64,000 bases of DNA from DASYRM01 sp036004405 (GTDB taxonomy: Bacteria; Acidobacteriota; Vicinamibacteria; Vicinamibacterales; UBA2999). Both the position numbers and the translations under genes were made by a program. This document shows, one piece after another, positions 31,620-42,404 of the stretch. Under the pieces are notes generated by a model. It was not told where the DNA came from. It saw only the letters and a list, made by a program, of their open reading frames with translations, and did not search any database. The stretch lies in contig DASYRM010000159.1 in the NCBI GenBank assembly GCA_036004405.1, positions 1 to 64,000 of the forward strand. Direction: 5' to 3'. Numbering within the stretch: the first letter of the stretch is position 1; each line of letters begins with the position of its first letter.

Positions 31620-32948
31620 TTGCGCAACGAGCCGCATAGCGGTCCAATCGACATCGCCCCCGCGAAGGGCAAGCTAGGCCTTCTCCTGGTAGGTCTCGGG
31701 GCGGTCAGCACCACCACCATTGCCGGCGTGATGGCCATCCGCAAGGGTCTGGCCGAGCCCATCGGCTCGCTCACGCAAATGGGCACGATTCGCCTTGGCA
31801 AGCGCACCGAAGGGCGCGCGCCGAAGATCAACGAGTTCGCGCCGCTGGCGGGCCTCGACGACATCGTGTTCGGCGGCTGGGACATCTTCGAAGAGGACTG
31901 CTATGCCGCCGCCCGCGTGGCCGGCGTGCTCGAGAGCTCGCAGCTCGATCAGGTGCGCTCGGAGCTCGAGGCCGTCAAGCCGATGCCGGCGGTGTTCGAC
32001 CAGCGCTACGTGAAGCGGCTCGACGGCCCGAACGTCAAGAAGGGCAAGAACAAGCGGGACCTCGCCGAGCAGCTCATCGCCGACATCCGCACGTTCAAGA
32101 CCAAGCACGGCTGCGACCGGCTGGTCATGCTGTGGGTGGGCAGCACCGAAGTCTTCATGAAAGAGGGCCCGGTCCATCAGACCATCGCCACCTTCGAGAA
32201 AGGCCTCGAGGACAGCGACGACTCGATTCCATCGAGCATGGTCTACGCCTACGCGGCGCTGCGCGAGGGCATTCCCTTCGTCAACTGCGCGCCGAACTTG
32301 ACGGCCGACGTCCCGGCGTTGCAGGAACTGGCGGCGCGCCACAAGTCGCCGCTCGCCGGCAACGACATGAAGACGGGGCAGACGCTGATCAAGACGATCA
32401 TCGCGCCCGGTCTCAAGGCGCGGCTCCTCGGCGTCAGGGGCTGGTACTCGACCAACATTCTCGGCAACCGCGACGGCGAGGTGCTCGACGACCCGGAGTC
32501 GTTCAAGACCAAGGAAGAGAGCAAGAAGAGCGCGCTCGACTACATCTTCCAGCCGCACCTCTACCCCACGCTCTACGGCGACCTGACGCACGTCGTGCGC
32601 ATCAACTACTACCCGCCGCGCGGCGACAACAAGGAAGGCTGGGACAACATCGACCTGATCGGGTGGCTCGGCTATCCGATGCAGCTCAAGATCAACTTCC
32701 TGTGCCGCGACTCGATCCTGGCGGCGCCGATCGTGCTCGACACCGCGCTCTTCATGGATCTGTCCAAGCGCGCCGGACTGTCGGGTATCCAGGAATGGCT
32801 GTCGTTCTACTTCAAGGCGCCGATGCATGCGCCGGCCGTGTACCCGGAGCACGACCTGTTCATCCAGCTGATGAAGCTCAAGAACACGCTGCGCCACATG
32901 ATGGGTGAAGAGCTCATCACGCATCTCGGTCGCGAGTATTACGATTAG
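31620..32948 (+). CDS. ino1: Myo-inositol-1-phosphate synthase
   Basis: The product has 442 residues from TTG 31620, with AAGGAGAA upstream. It starts LGLLLVGLGAVSTTTIAGVMAIRKGLAEPIGSLTQMGTIRLG, the NAD-binding loop of this family. VLWVGSTEVF, SSMVYAYAALREGIPFVNCAPN, the catalytic lysine region PLAGNDMKTGQTLIKTIIAPGLKARLLGVRGWYSTNILGN and NYYPPRGDNKEGWDNIDLIGW all match. It converts glucose-6-phosphate to inositol phosphate for inositol lipids or compatible solutes. The following membrane-protein gene starts 3 nt after the stop. Confidence 0.95.
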   Translation: MRNEPHSGPIDIAPAKGKLGLLLVGLGAVSTTTIAGVMAIRKGLAEPIGSLTQMGTIRLGKRTEGRAPKINEFAPLAGLDDIVFGGWDIFEEDCYAAARVAGVLESSQLDQVRSELEAVKPMPAVFDQRYVKRLDGPNVKKGKNKRDLAEQLIADIRTFKTKHGCDRLVMLWVGSTEVFMKEGPVHQTIATFEKGLEDSDDSIPSSMVYAYAALREGIPFVNCAPNLTADVPALQELAARHKSPLAGNDMKTGQTLIKTIIAPGLKARLLGVRGWYSTNILGNRDGEVLDDPESFKTKEESKKSALDYIFQPHLYPTLYGDLTHVVRINYYPPRGDNKEGWDNIDLIGWLGYPMQLKINFLCRDSILAAPIVLDTALFMDLSKRAGLSGIQEWLSFYFKAPMHAPAVYPEHDLFIQLMKLKNTLRHMMGEELITHLGREYYD

Positions 32949-32951
32949 CGC

Positions 32952-33443
32952 GTGATCCGCTCAGCAGCGCTCGGCGGCGTGTTCATCGGCGTGCTGTCGG
33001 CGCTGCCCTTCGTGAGCGCCGGCAACTGCTGTTGCTGCATGTGGATGCTGGCTGGCGGCGCGCTTGCGGCCTACCTGGACGTCCAGCAGAAAAACCGTTC
33101 GCTCACCGCTGGCGAGGGTGCGGGCGTTGGCGCGCTGTCGGGCGTGATCGGCGCCTTCGTGTGGATCCCGATTGCCGTGATGATTGCGCTCCTGCTCGGC
33201 CCGCTGCAGCGCGCCTTCCTCGAAGAGTTCGCGCGCAACGCGCGCGACATGCCGCCCGAGGCCCGCGAGTTCCTCGAGAACTTCGGCGGCGGCACCGCCG
33301 TGGGTACCGTGTTCGGCTTCATGTTCCAGCTGTTCGCCGGCACGATCTTCGGGGCCATCGGCGGCGTGCTCAGCGCGGCGTACTTCAAGAAGGAAGTCCC
33401 CCCGGCGATGGGCGGCGACTGGATTCCGCCGCTGCCGCAGTGA
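32952..33443 (+). CDS. Small membrane protein with NCCCC cluster
   Basis: The product has 163 residues from GTG 32952, coupled to ino1. There are three to four membrane helices (AALGGVFIGVLSALPFVSAG, ..MLAGGALAAYL.., VGALSGVIGAFVWIPIAVMIALLLG, GTVFGFMFQLFAGTIFGAIGGVLSAAYF). Four consecutive cysteines follow the first helix (GNCCCCMWMLAGG). The cluster at a membrane edge suggests metal or redox binding or acylation. Similar small proteins are common in Acidobacteriota and myxobacteria as hypothetical genes. It may act with inositol-lipid metabolism by context only. Confidence 0.65.
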   Translation: MIRSAALGGVFIGVLSALPFVSAGNCCCCMWMLAGGALAAYLDVQQKNRSLTAGEGAGVGALSGVIGAFVWIPIAVMIALLLGPLQRAFLEEFARNARDMPPEAREFLENFGGGTAVGTVFGFMFQLFAGTIFGAIGGVLSAAYFKKEVPPAMGGDWIPPLPQ

Positions 33444-33486
33444 GCCTGGAGGCAGAGTAGGGCGTCCACGGTATCCTTTTCGGCGC

Positions 33487-35454
<1,968 letters not shown>

Positions 35455-35458
35455 GAAC

Positions 35459-35512
35459 GGGCCGCCTGAAGGCGGCCCCTACGACGGGCCGCCTGAAGGC
35501 GGCCCCTACGAC
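35459..35512. repeat. Tandem palindrome P14
   Basis: Two identical 27-bp units in tandem (35459-35485 and 35486-35512), each a GGGCCGCCT-GA-AGGCGGCCC hairpin plus CTACGAC. They start 4 nt after the acs stop and fill the gap to the ABC ATPase gene. This is the only exact tandem pair in the window. Confidence 0.92.
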
Positions 35513-35559
35513 GGCCTGCCCGGGGAACTGGCCCGGCGTGGCCGACGTAAGGAAATCCG

Positions 35560-36246
35560 ATGGCCCTGATCGAAACACGCGACTTGTGGAAGACCTATGT
35601 GATGGGGGAGGAGGAAATCCACGCCCTGCGCGGGGTCTCCATCCAGATCGAACGCGGCGAATACGTGGCGATCATGGGACCATCGGGGTCCGGCAAGTCC
35701 ACGCTGATGAACCTGATCGGCTGCCTCGACACCCCGTCGAAGGGCAGCTACCTGCTGAACGGCAAGCAGGTCAGCGAGATGAACGACAACGAGCTCGCCC
35801 GCATCCGCAACCAGGAGATCGGGTTCGTCTTCCAGACCTTCAACCTGCTGCCGCGAGCGTCGGCGCTGCAGAACGTGGAGCTGCCGCTCGTGTACGCAGG
35901 TATCCCGGCCAGGGACCGTATCAAGCTGGCCAAGAACGCGATCGACCGGGTGGAGCTGACGTCGCGCATGACCCATAAGCCCAACGAGCTGTCGGGCGGA
36001 CAGCGCCAGCGCGTGGCCATCGCGCGGGCGCTCGTCAACAATCCGTCGATCCTGCTTGCGGATGAGCCGACCGGGAACCTCGACTCGAAAACCGGCGCCG
36101 AAATCATGGCTCTGTTTGCCAAGCTGCACGAAAGCGGGAATACGATCGTGCTCGTGACGCACGAGGCCGACATCGCGGCCTTCGCGCATCGCACTATCTC
36201 GGTGCGGGACGGGCAGGTCGAGAAGGACGTTCGCAGAGCCGCCTGA
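35560..36246 (+). CDS. ABC transporter ATPase of the MacB/LolD type (orphan)
   Basis: The product has 228 residues. Walker A is GPSGSGKST, the Q-loop is FVFQTFNLLPRASALQNVELPL, the signature LSGGQRQRVAIARAL, Walker B ILLADEPTGNLDSKT, and the H-loop VLVTHEAD. These are the family marks of MacB/LolD/FtsE-type ATPases that drive FtsX-like permeases. No permease gene follows, which is unusual, since such ATPases are normally next to one. It could serve the ADOP-type permeases, which lack an encoded ATPase, but this is inference. TAAGGAAA precedes the ATG. Confidence 0.9.
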   Translation: MALIETRDLWKTYVMGEEEIHALRGVSIQIERGEYVAIMGPSGSGKSTLMNLIGCLDTPSKGSYLLNGKQVSEMNDNELARIRNQEIGFVFQTFNLLPRASALQNVELPLVYAGIPARDRIKLAKNAIDRVELTSRMTHKPNELSGGQRQRVAIARALVNNPSILLADEPTGNLDSKTGAEIMALFAKLHESGNTIVLVTHEADIAAFAHRTISVRDGQVEKDVRRAA

Positions 36247-36301
36247 TCCGCGCCCCGCCAGTGCTTGATGGCCCGGCCTGCCGGCGGGCGGCGAGGCGTT
36301 C

Positions 36302-37636
36302 GTGACGACAGAACAGATCGACCCGGACTCCGGGCCGGCGCGTCTCTATCGCGACCTGCTCGACGCGTGGAACCGGCGCGATGCCGCTGGCATGGCCACG
36401 CTCTTCACCCATGACGGCAGCCTGGTCGGGTTCGACGGCAGCCAGATCGACGGCGGCCCGCAGGCCGTCGCGGCGCACCTGACGCCGATCTTTGCCAGCC
36501 ACGCCACGCCCGCCTACGTCGGCAAGGTGCGCGAGGTCCGCGAGCTGGCGCCGAAGGTGACGCTCGTCCGCGCGGTGACCGGTATGGTCCCCGAGGGTCG
36601 CCGCGAGCTGAACGCGGCCCTCAACACGATTCACACGCTGGTGGCCGTGGAAGGCGGCGGCACCTGGCGCGCCGCGATGTTCCAGAGCACGCCGGCGGCG
36701 TTTCACGGCCGGCCCGACCTGTCGCGCGCGCTGACCGATGAACTGCGCGCGCTGCTGTCGGCGCCTGCGGCGGCGGGGACCGCGGGTCCCGAGGCATCCC
36801 TGAGCGGCGTGGGCAACACCGCCCGATGGATTGCCGCCAGCCGCGCCAAGGAGAGCGAGCTGGCGCTGCCGCTCTTCAGCGACCCGTTCGCGCGCGAGCT
36901 CTCGGGCGAATCCGGCTTCGAGCTGCAGCGCCACATGCGCGCCGTGATGGGCGCGCAGGGTGACGGCCCGGATCTCTATCTGTCGATCCGCACGAAGTTC
37001 CTCGACGATGCGCTGCTCGACGCCGTGCGGTCGCGCCGCCTCCATCAGGTCGTGATCCTCGCCGCGGGCATGGACACGCGCGCGTTCCGCATTCCGTGGC
37101 CGTCGGACGTGAAGATGTTCGAGGTCGATCGCGACGAGATCTTCGATCACAAGGAGGCCGTGCTCGGCCGCGCCGGCGCATCGCCCTCGTGCGTCCGTCA
37201 CATCGTGCGCGCCGATCTCGCGCGGCCGTGGACCGCGGCGCTGGTGGCGGCGGGCTTCGTGAAGTCGAAGCCCACGGCCTTTCTCGTCGAGGGGCTGCTG
37301 ATGTATCTCGAAGAGCACGAGGCGCTGCCGCTGCTGAACGCGATTGGCGAAATCGCGGCCCCGGGCAGCTGGATGGCGGCCGACGTCGTGAATCCCCAAG
37401 TGCTGACCTCGCCGTACATGGAGCGCTACATGGCCGCGCTGCGGGAGGCCGGCAGTCCGTGGAAGTTCGGCATCGAGGATCCCGAGTCGTTCTTCCGGCA
37501 GCGCGGCTGGGCGCCGACGGTCGTGCAGCCCGGCGATCCCGAAGCCAGCTACGGCCGCTGGCCGTTTCCCACCGCGCCGCGCGCTGTTCCGGGTCTGCCG
37601 CGCACGTTCTTCGTGACGGCGGGGAAAACGTCGTGA
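36302..37636 (+). CDS. SnoaL-like domain fused to an LCMT-type SAM methyltransferase
   Basis: The product has 444 residues from GTG 36302. Residues 10-135 form a SgcJ/EcaC-type SnoaL-like domain (ARLYRDLLDAWNRRDAAGMATLFTHDGSLVGFDGSQIDGG..LNTIHTLVAVEGGGTWRAAMFQSTPAAFHGRP). Residues 155-440 are a leucine-carboxyl-methyltransferase-type domain (NTARWIAASRAKESELALPLFSDPFARELSG, VVILAAGMDTRAFRIPWP, KMFEVDRDEIFDHKEAVL, LVEGLLMYLEE) as in polyketide-related O-methyltransferases. It probably methylates a small acid or polyketide-like compound. The stop overlaps the start of the next gene by 4 nt. Confidence 0.85.
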   Translation: MTTEQIDPDSGPARLYRDLLDAWNRRDAAGMATLFTHDGSLVGFDGSQIDGGPQAVAAHLTPIFASHATPAYVGKVREVRELAPKVTLVRAVTGMVPEGRRELNAALNTIHTLVAVEGGGTWRAAMFQSTPAAFHGRPDLSRALTDELRALLSAPAAAGTAGPEASLSGVGNTARWIAASRAKESELALPLFSDPFARELSGESGFELQRHMRAVMGAQGDGPDLYLSIRTKFLDDALLDAVRSRRLHQVVILAAGMDTRAFRIPWPSDVKMFEVDRDEIFDHKEAVLGRAGASPSCVRHIVRADLARPWTAALVAAGFVKSKPTAFLVEGLLMYLEEHEALPLLNAIGEIAAPGSWMAADVVNPQVLTSPYMERYMAALREAGSPWKFGIEDPESFFRQRGWAPTVVQPGDPEASYGRWPFPTAPRAVPGLPRTFFVTAGKTS

Positions 37637-38091
37637 GGGACCAGAGCACGGCGTTGAAGGCGGTCGCGTCCGAGGCGCGCGCCGGCACGCGAGGGGCGGT
37701 GCTCCTGGCGGGTGCCGCCGGGACCGCGGCGGCGAACGCCGCCGATACGGTGGCCGCCGAGCTCCGGACCACGGTCTTCCACGTCGATCTTGCCGCGGTC
37801 GTCAGCACGTACATCGGCGAGGCTGAAAAGAACATCGACGCGCTGTTTGCCGATGCCGAGCGCGCCGGCGCGGTGCTGCTGATCGACGAGGCCGATGCGC
37901 TCTTCGGCAAGCGGTCGGACGTGAAGGATGCGCACGACCGCTACGCGAACGTCGACTTGAGCGCCATCCTGGCGCGGATCGAGGCGTACCAGGGTGTGGC
38001 GCTGCTTGCGACCACCCTCGGGACCAACATCGACCCGGCGTTCAGTCGGCGGCTCCGCCGCGTCATCGACTACCAGCCGCGAAAGGCCTGA
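37633..38091 (+). CDS. Truncated AAA+ ATPase-like protein with degenerate Walker A
   Basis: The product has 152 residues from GTG 37633, overlapping the previous stop (GTGA). It aligns with the AAA protein found beside extracellular contractile injection systems and similar loci: VDLAAVVSTYIGEAEKNIDALFADAERAGAVLLIDEADALFGKRSDVKDAHDRYANVDLSAIL. Walker B (LLIDEAD) is intact. The Walker A Gly-Lys-Thr signature is replaced by GAAGTAAANAA, sensor 1 Asn is Thr (LATTLGTN), and the C-terminal lid is missing. It is therefore probably unable to hydrolyse ATP, and may be a decaying or regulatory relative. No other injection-system genes are present. Confidence 0.75.
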   Translation: MRDQSTALKAVASEARAGTRGAVLLAGAAGTAAANAADTVAAELRTTVFHVDLAAVVSTYIGEAEKNIDALFADAERAGAVLLIDEADALFGKRSDVKDAHDRYANVDLSAILARIEAYQGVALLATTLGTNIDPAFSRRLRRVIDYQPRKA

Positions 38092-38134
38092 GCCGCGCGC
38101 CTGCGCTACGATCTCCGGCCGAGGAGACACGCGC

Positions 38135-39061
38135 ATGCGGAGACTGGGTCTTGTAGTGGCGGTGACGGCGGCCGTGGCCGCCGCTGGGCTGGCGGCGCAG
38201 GCGCCGCGCGGCGGCGCGCCCTCGTGCGAACGGCGCTGCCTGTTGCAGGTGATGTTCGAGTACACCGAAGCCATCACCGACAACGACCTCTCGAAGGTTC
38301 CACTCGCGCCGAAGGTGCGCGCGACCAGCAACGGCACCGAGACGCCGCTCGGCAAAGGCGACATCTGGGGGCCGTCCAGGCGGCTGCCGTACCGGCAGGT
38401 GTTCGTCGATCCGGTGACCGGCGCCGCTCTCTTCTACGGCGTCGTCACCATGTCCACGCGGCCGCCGCAGCCCGGTGCGCCCGCGCTGGAGCCCCCGCGC
38501 TGGTGGTACTACGTGGCGAGGCTGAAGGTCGACGCGCGGCGGATCACCGAGGTCGAGGAGATCGCCTACGAGCCGCCGCCCAACGGCTTCGGGGCCACGC
38601 CGTCGTCGATGACGCTGCCCGACCGCATCTTCGACACCGTGCTGGTCGAGAGCGAGCGGTCCACGCGCGAGCAGCTGTTCGACATCGCCAACAAGTACTT
38701 CGACGCCGTCTCGCACCGCATCGACTACCGCCAGGTGCCGTGGCATCCCGAGTGCCAGCGCATCGAGCTGGGCGTCTTCACGGTGAACGCACCGCGCACG
38801 GCGGGCAGCTGCGGCGGCGAGTTCCAGATCCGCTCCGTGTGGTGGAACGTCGAGAACCGCCGGTTCTACCTCGCCGACGTCGAGCACGGCGTCGTGATCG
38901 CGGCCGGCAATTTCATGGCGCCGAAGGAGTTCCCCAACAACAACCCGTCGGTCGTGATGGAAGCGTTCAAGGTGCAGGACGGAATGATCCGTCACATTCA
39001 TGCGTTCTTCCGCGGCAATGGGCAGCCGAAATCCGGATGGGGGACGGGCCCCGGTCCGTAG
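38135..39061 (+). CDS. Secreted protein of the DUF8021/SnoaL-like type, unknown function
   Basis: The product has 308 residues from ATG 38135 (GAGGAGA upstream). A signal peptide (RLGLVVAVTAAVAAAGLAAQA) is followed by two similar halves, each with a cone-like alpha/beta fold. The halves have the pattern LLQVMFEYTEAITDNDLSKVPLAPKVRATSNG and LFDIANKYFDAVSHRIDYRQVPWHPECQRIELGVFTVN, ending in W/Y-rich beta strands (RSVWWNVENRRFYLADVEHGVVIAAGNF). This recalls DUF8021 proteins, but I cannot confirm the family. Two conserved Cys pairs may form disulfides. No function is assigned. Confidence 0.7.
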   Translation: MRRLGLVVAVTAAVAAAGLAAQAPRGGAPSCERRCLLQVMFEYTEAITDNDLSKVPLAPKVRATSNGTETPLGKGDIWGPSRRLPYRQVFVDPVTGAALFYGVVTMSTRPPQPGAPALEPPRWWYYVARLKVDARRITEVEEIAYEPPPNGFGATPSSMTLPDRIFDTVLVESERSTREQLFDIANKYFDAVSHRIDYRQVPWHPECQRIELGVFTVNAPRTAGSCGGEFQIRSVWWNVENRRFYLADVEHGVVIAAGNFMAPKEFPNNNPSVVMEAFKVQDGMIRHIHAFFRGNGQPKSGWGTGPGP

Positions 39062-39168
39062 CCGCGCATTTTGTCCGCAAAGGTCGAGCCTCGACATGCC
39101 GGGCCGTGATAGCCTCCCGCACTTCAGCGGTTTTTCGACAAGCGAAAGATCAAAGGGAGGGTCTACTC

Positions 39169-42100
39169 ATGCTCCGAATCGGGAAGGCGTCGCTCGCGCT
39201 GGCCGGTCTCCTGCTGCTGCCGGCGGCCGCGTTTGCTCAAGCCACGATTGCCGGCGTCGTTCGCGACGCCTCTGCCGCCGTACTTCCGGGCGTCACCGTC
39301 GAGGCGTCGAGCGCTGCGCTCATCGAGAAGGCCCGCAACGTCATCACCGATGGGACCGGGCAGTATCGCGTCACGGATCTTCCGCCCGGAACCTACGCTC
39401 TGACCTTTTCCCTGCAAGGATTCTCGACCGTCAAGCGTGACGGGGTGGTCGTGTCGGGGTCCGGCGTCATCACGGTCAACGCCGATCTACGGGTCGGCGA
39501 GCTTACCGAGACGGTCACGGTCACCGGCGAGTCGCCCATCGTCGACACGCAATCGGTGCGGCGTGAGGTCGTTCTCAACAACGAGACGCTCAGCACGCTG
39601 CCGGCCACGCGCGGCTACGGTTCGGCGCTGGCGACCGTTCCGGCACTCAACATCGGCGGCGTGGCCGGAGCCGGCGCCACGACCGCGCCGACGACACCGC
39701 AAATGATGTTCTTCACCGCACACGGCGGCGCCAGCGGCGAAGGGCGTGTGATGACCAACGGCCTGACCGTCGCCGCTCCTTTCGGCGGCGGTGGCGTGTC
39801 CGATGTGACCTACGACACCGCCAACGCCGCGGAAATGCAGGTGCTGATTTCCGGCGGCCTGGGAGAAGCCGAAACCGGGGGCCCCAGCATCAACATCGTG
39901 CCGAAGTCCGGCGGCAACGCCTTCCAGGGGTCGGCGTTCTACAGCACGTCGGGCGACTGGGCGACGTCCAACAACCTGGACGATCGGCTGCGCGGTTTCG
40001 GAATCACGAAGCCGCCGACGCTGCGGACGAACTGGGATGCGAGCGTCAGCCTTGGCGGTCCGATCAAGCGGGATCGGTTGTGGTTCTTTGCCAACGTCCG
40101 CGGCTGGGCCAACGCGTCGGTGGTGGACGGCATCAACGCCAACCGCTTTGCCGGCGATGCGTCGCACTGGGACTACTCCGCCGATACGTCGATTGAAGCC
40201 CGCCAGGCCGAGGGCAGGAAGATCTACGCCGCTCGCCTCACCGCGCAAGTCACGCCGAAGAATCGCCTGACCGTGTCGCATGACTATCAGCGCCGCTGCG
40301 GCGGATCGACCCTTCGCGAGGGAGGCGAGGGCTGCCGCCAGGCGGGCGGCGACTGGATTGCGTCGGGCCGCACGTTCGGCGCCGACACCGTGTCGCCGGA
40401 AACCTTTCCCGGCTACCACGACTTTCCCTACAACACGACGCAGCTCACCTACTCGGCGCCGATCAGCAGCCGCCTGCTCATCGAGGCCGGCTACTCGCGA
40501 TTCGCGTACGGATACGCGCGGTTCGGCATGGCGGCGCCGGACGGCTTGATGGATCTCATCCCCGTCACCGAACAGAGCAGCATCTACGGGCGGACCAACT
40601 TCTCCTATCGCGGCGTGTTCGATCCGCTCGACTTCGGCTTCAACGACAACGACGCGCTGAACTCGAGCTGGCGTGCATCGACCTCCTACGTCACGGGCGC
40701 GCACAGCATCAAGGTCGGGTACAGCGGCACCTTCATCGAAGTGCACAACGGCCGCGTGCCCAACGAGACCCAGATGCGCTACACGTTCAATTCCAACGCA
40801 CCGGTGAGCGCCGCCTGTCCCGCCGGCGGCTCGCCCCGCCTCTGCCCGGTATCGGTCTCGTATTTCCTCGCCCCCCGGTGGGACCAGCACGATCGAACCG
40901 AAACGGTCGGGCTGTACGCGCAGGACCAGTGGACGATCGGCCGCCTGACGCTTCAAGGTGGTATCCGCTACGACCGTGCCTGGAGCTGGGCACCGGCCGA
41001 AGGAAACGGGACGACGGCCACGTCCCGCTTCAACCCGAATCCGATTTCGTTCGATCGAACGGTGAGCGTCCGTGGCTACAACGACATCACGCCGCGGTTC
41101 GGCGTGGCCTACGACCTGTTCGGCACCGGGAAGACGGCGCTCAAGATCAATGGCGGGAAGTACCTCGAGGCCGCGACCGGCGACGTCATCTACAGCTCGA
41201 ACAATCCTGCGGTCCGCATCATCACCCGCATCGGGTCTGGACCGGCCGCCGCCCGCGGCTGGACCGACGGCAACAGAAACTTCGTGGTCGACTGTGACCT
41301 GCGCAGCACCGCGTTGCAGGACAATCTCGCCGCCGGCGGCGACCTGTGCGCGGCCGTGGGCGGCGCCGGGTTGAACTTCGGTAATGCGAATCCGAACACG
41401 ACGACGATCAACCCGGACATTCTCGGCGGCTGGGGCGTGCGTCCCTACGACTGGCAGTTCGGCGCCTCGATCCAGCACGAGCTGCTGCCGCGGCTGTCGG
41501 TCGAAGCTGCGTACAACCGCCGGTGGTGGGGCAACTTCTTCGTGACCGACAACGTGCTGACCACCGCCGCGGACTACGAGCGGTATTCGCTGCCGATTCC
41601 GCAGCACGAGAATCTGCCCGGCGCGGGCGAGCTGGCGCCGTTCGTCGCCATCACGGCGGCCGCCAACGCCCGAGGCGCGCAGAACTACATGACCAGCGAA
41701 AAGGACTACGGCGGTGCGCGCACGGCGTATTGGCACGGCGCCGATTTCACCGCCACCGCGCGACTGTCGTTTGGACTGAACCTGCAGGGAGGTACCAGCA
41801 CCGGTCGTGCGGTGCGCGACAACTGCTTCGTCACCGGCGCGCTGCCCGAGCTCCTGGGCACCGCCCGCGCGGATTCATGCGCCGTGACGGAGAAATGGTC
41901 CACCTCGTTCAGGGGGCTGGCGTCGTACACCGTTCCGAAGATCGACGTGCTGGTGAGTGCCAGCATGCGTTCGCTCGAAACGACACCGGGTGGTGGTGTG
42001 GCGACGAACGGTCTCTCCCTGGCGGCCAACTACGTCGTGCCGAACACCTGCACGGCCACCAGCGCGGCCGGCTGCTATTCCATCCAGCAGGCGCTCGGCC

Positions 42101-42393
42101 GCCTGCCGGCCAACGCGCTGCCGACGGGCACGACGACCGTCAACCTGCTGAGGCCGGGCGAGCTCTATACGTTGCAGCGTACGACCCTGGTCGACATGCG
42201 CTTCGCCAAGATCCTGCGCTTCGGGGCCCGGCGCACCGATGTGGGCATCGATCTCTACAACCTGTTCAACTCGAATGTGGCGACGGCGTATCAGCAGACG
42301 TACGAGCAGGTGACCAGTGGTGCGGCGTGGCTGAGACCCACCGCGATCGCCGCGCCGCGGCTGGCGCGAGTGCACGTCACGTTGACGTTCTGA
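39169..42393 (+). CDS. Large TonB-dependent outer-membrane receptor (Oar-like)
   Basis: The product has 1074 residues from ATG 39169, with GGGAGGG at 39155-39160. The order is signal peptide (LALAGLLLLPAAAFAQ), carboxypeptidase-regulatory domain (ATIAGVVRDASAAVLPGVTVEASSAALIEKARNVITDGTGQYRVTDLPPGTYALTFSLQGF, about 22-100), then a plug (TETVTVTGESPIVDTQSVRREVVLNNETLSTLPATRGY) and a 22-strand barrel ending RLARVHVTLTF. The C-terminal Phe is the BAM signal. Oar-type receptors import polysaccharide or peptide breakdown products or act in adhesion. It uses TonB-ExbBD energy; the TonB fusion at 29779-30783 is one candidate partner. Confidence 0.92.
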   Translation: MLRIGKASLALAGLLLLPAAAFAQATIAGVVRDASAAVLPGVTVEASSAALIEKARNVITDGTGQYRVTDLPPGTYALTFSLQGFSTVKRDGVVVSGSGVITVNADLRVGELTETVTVTGESPIVDTQSVRREVVLNNETLSTLPATRGYGSALATVPALNIGGVAGAGATTAPTTPQMMFFTAHGGASGEGRVMTNGLTVAAPFGGGGVSDVTYDTANAAEMQVLISGGLGEAETGGPSINIVPKSGGNAFQGSAFYSTSGDWATSNNLDDRLRGFGITKPPTLRTNWDASVSLGGPIKRDRLWFFANVRGWANASVVDGINANRFAGDASHWDYSADTSIEARQAEGRKIYAARLTAQVTPKNRLTVSHDYQRRCGGSTLREGGEGCRQAGGDWIASGRTFGADTVSPETFPGYHDFPYNTTQLTYSAPISSRLLIEAGYSRFAYGYARFGMAAPDGLMDLIPVTEQSSIYGRTNFSYRGVFDPLDFGFNDNDALNSSWRASTSYVTGAHSIKVGYSGTFIEVHNGRVPNETQMRYTFNSNAPVSAACPAGGSPRLCPVSVSYFLAPRWDQHDRTETVGLYAQDQWTIGRLTLQGGIRYDRAWSWAPAEGNGTTATSRFNPNPISFDRTVSVRGYNDITPRFGVAYDLFGTGKTALKINGGKYLEAATGDVIYSSNNPAVRIITRIGSGPAAARGWTDGNRNFVVDCDLRSTALQDNLAAGGDLCAAVGGAGLNFGNANPNTTTINPDILGGWGVRPYDWQFGASIQHELLPRLSVEAAYNRRWWGNFFVTDNVLTTAADYERYSLPIPQHENLPGAGELAPFVAITAAANARGAQNYMTSEKDYGGARTAYWHGADFTATARLSFGLNLQGGTSTGRAVRDNCFVTGALPELLGTARADSCAVTEKWSTSFRGLASYTVPKIDVLVSASMRSLETTPGGGVATNGLSLAANYVVPNTCTATSAAGCYSIQQALGRLPANALPTGTTTVNLLRPGELYTLQRTTLVDMRFAKILRFGARRTDVGIDLYNLFNSNVATAYQQTYEQVTSGAAWLRPTAIAAPRLARVHVTLTF

Positions 42394-42404
42394 TCGAGGT
42401 GCGC

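Noticed and set aside
37633..38091. Evidence for a contractile injection system locus
   Set aside because: Only the degenerate AAA protein is present; no sheath, tube, baseplate or spike genes are seen.
38224..39168. N-terminal extension of the TonB receptor
   Set aside because: It overlaps the secreted DUF8021-like gene in another frame; the signal peptide begins at 39169.
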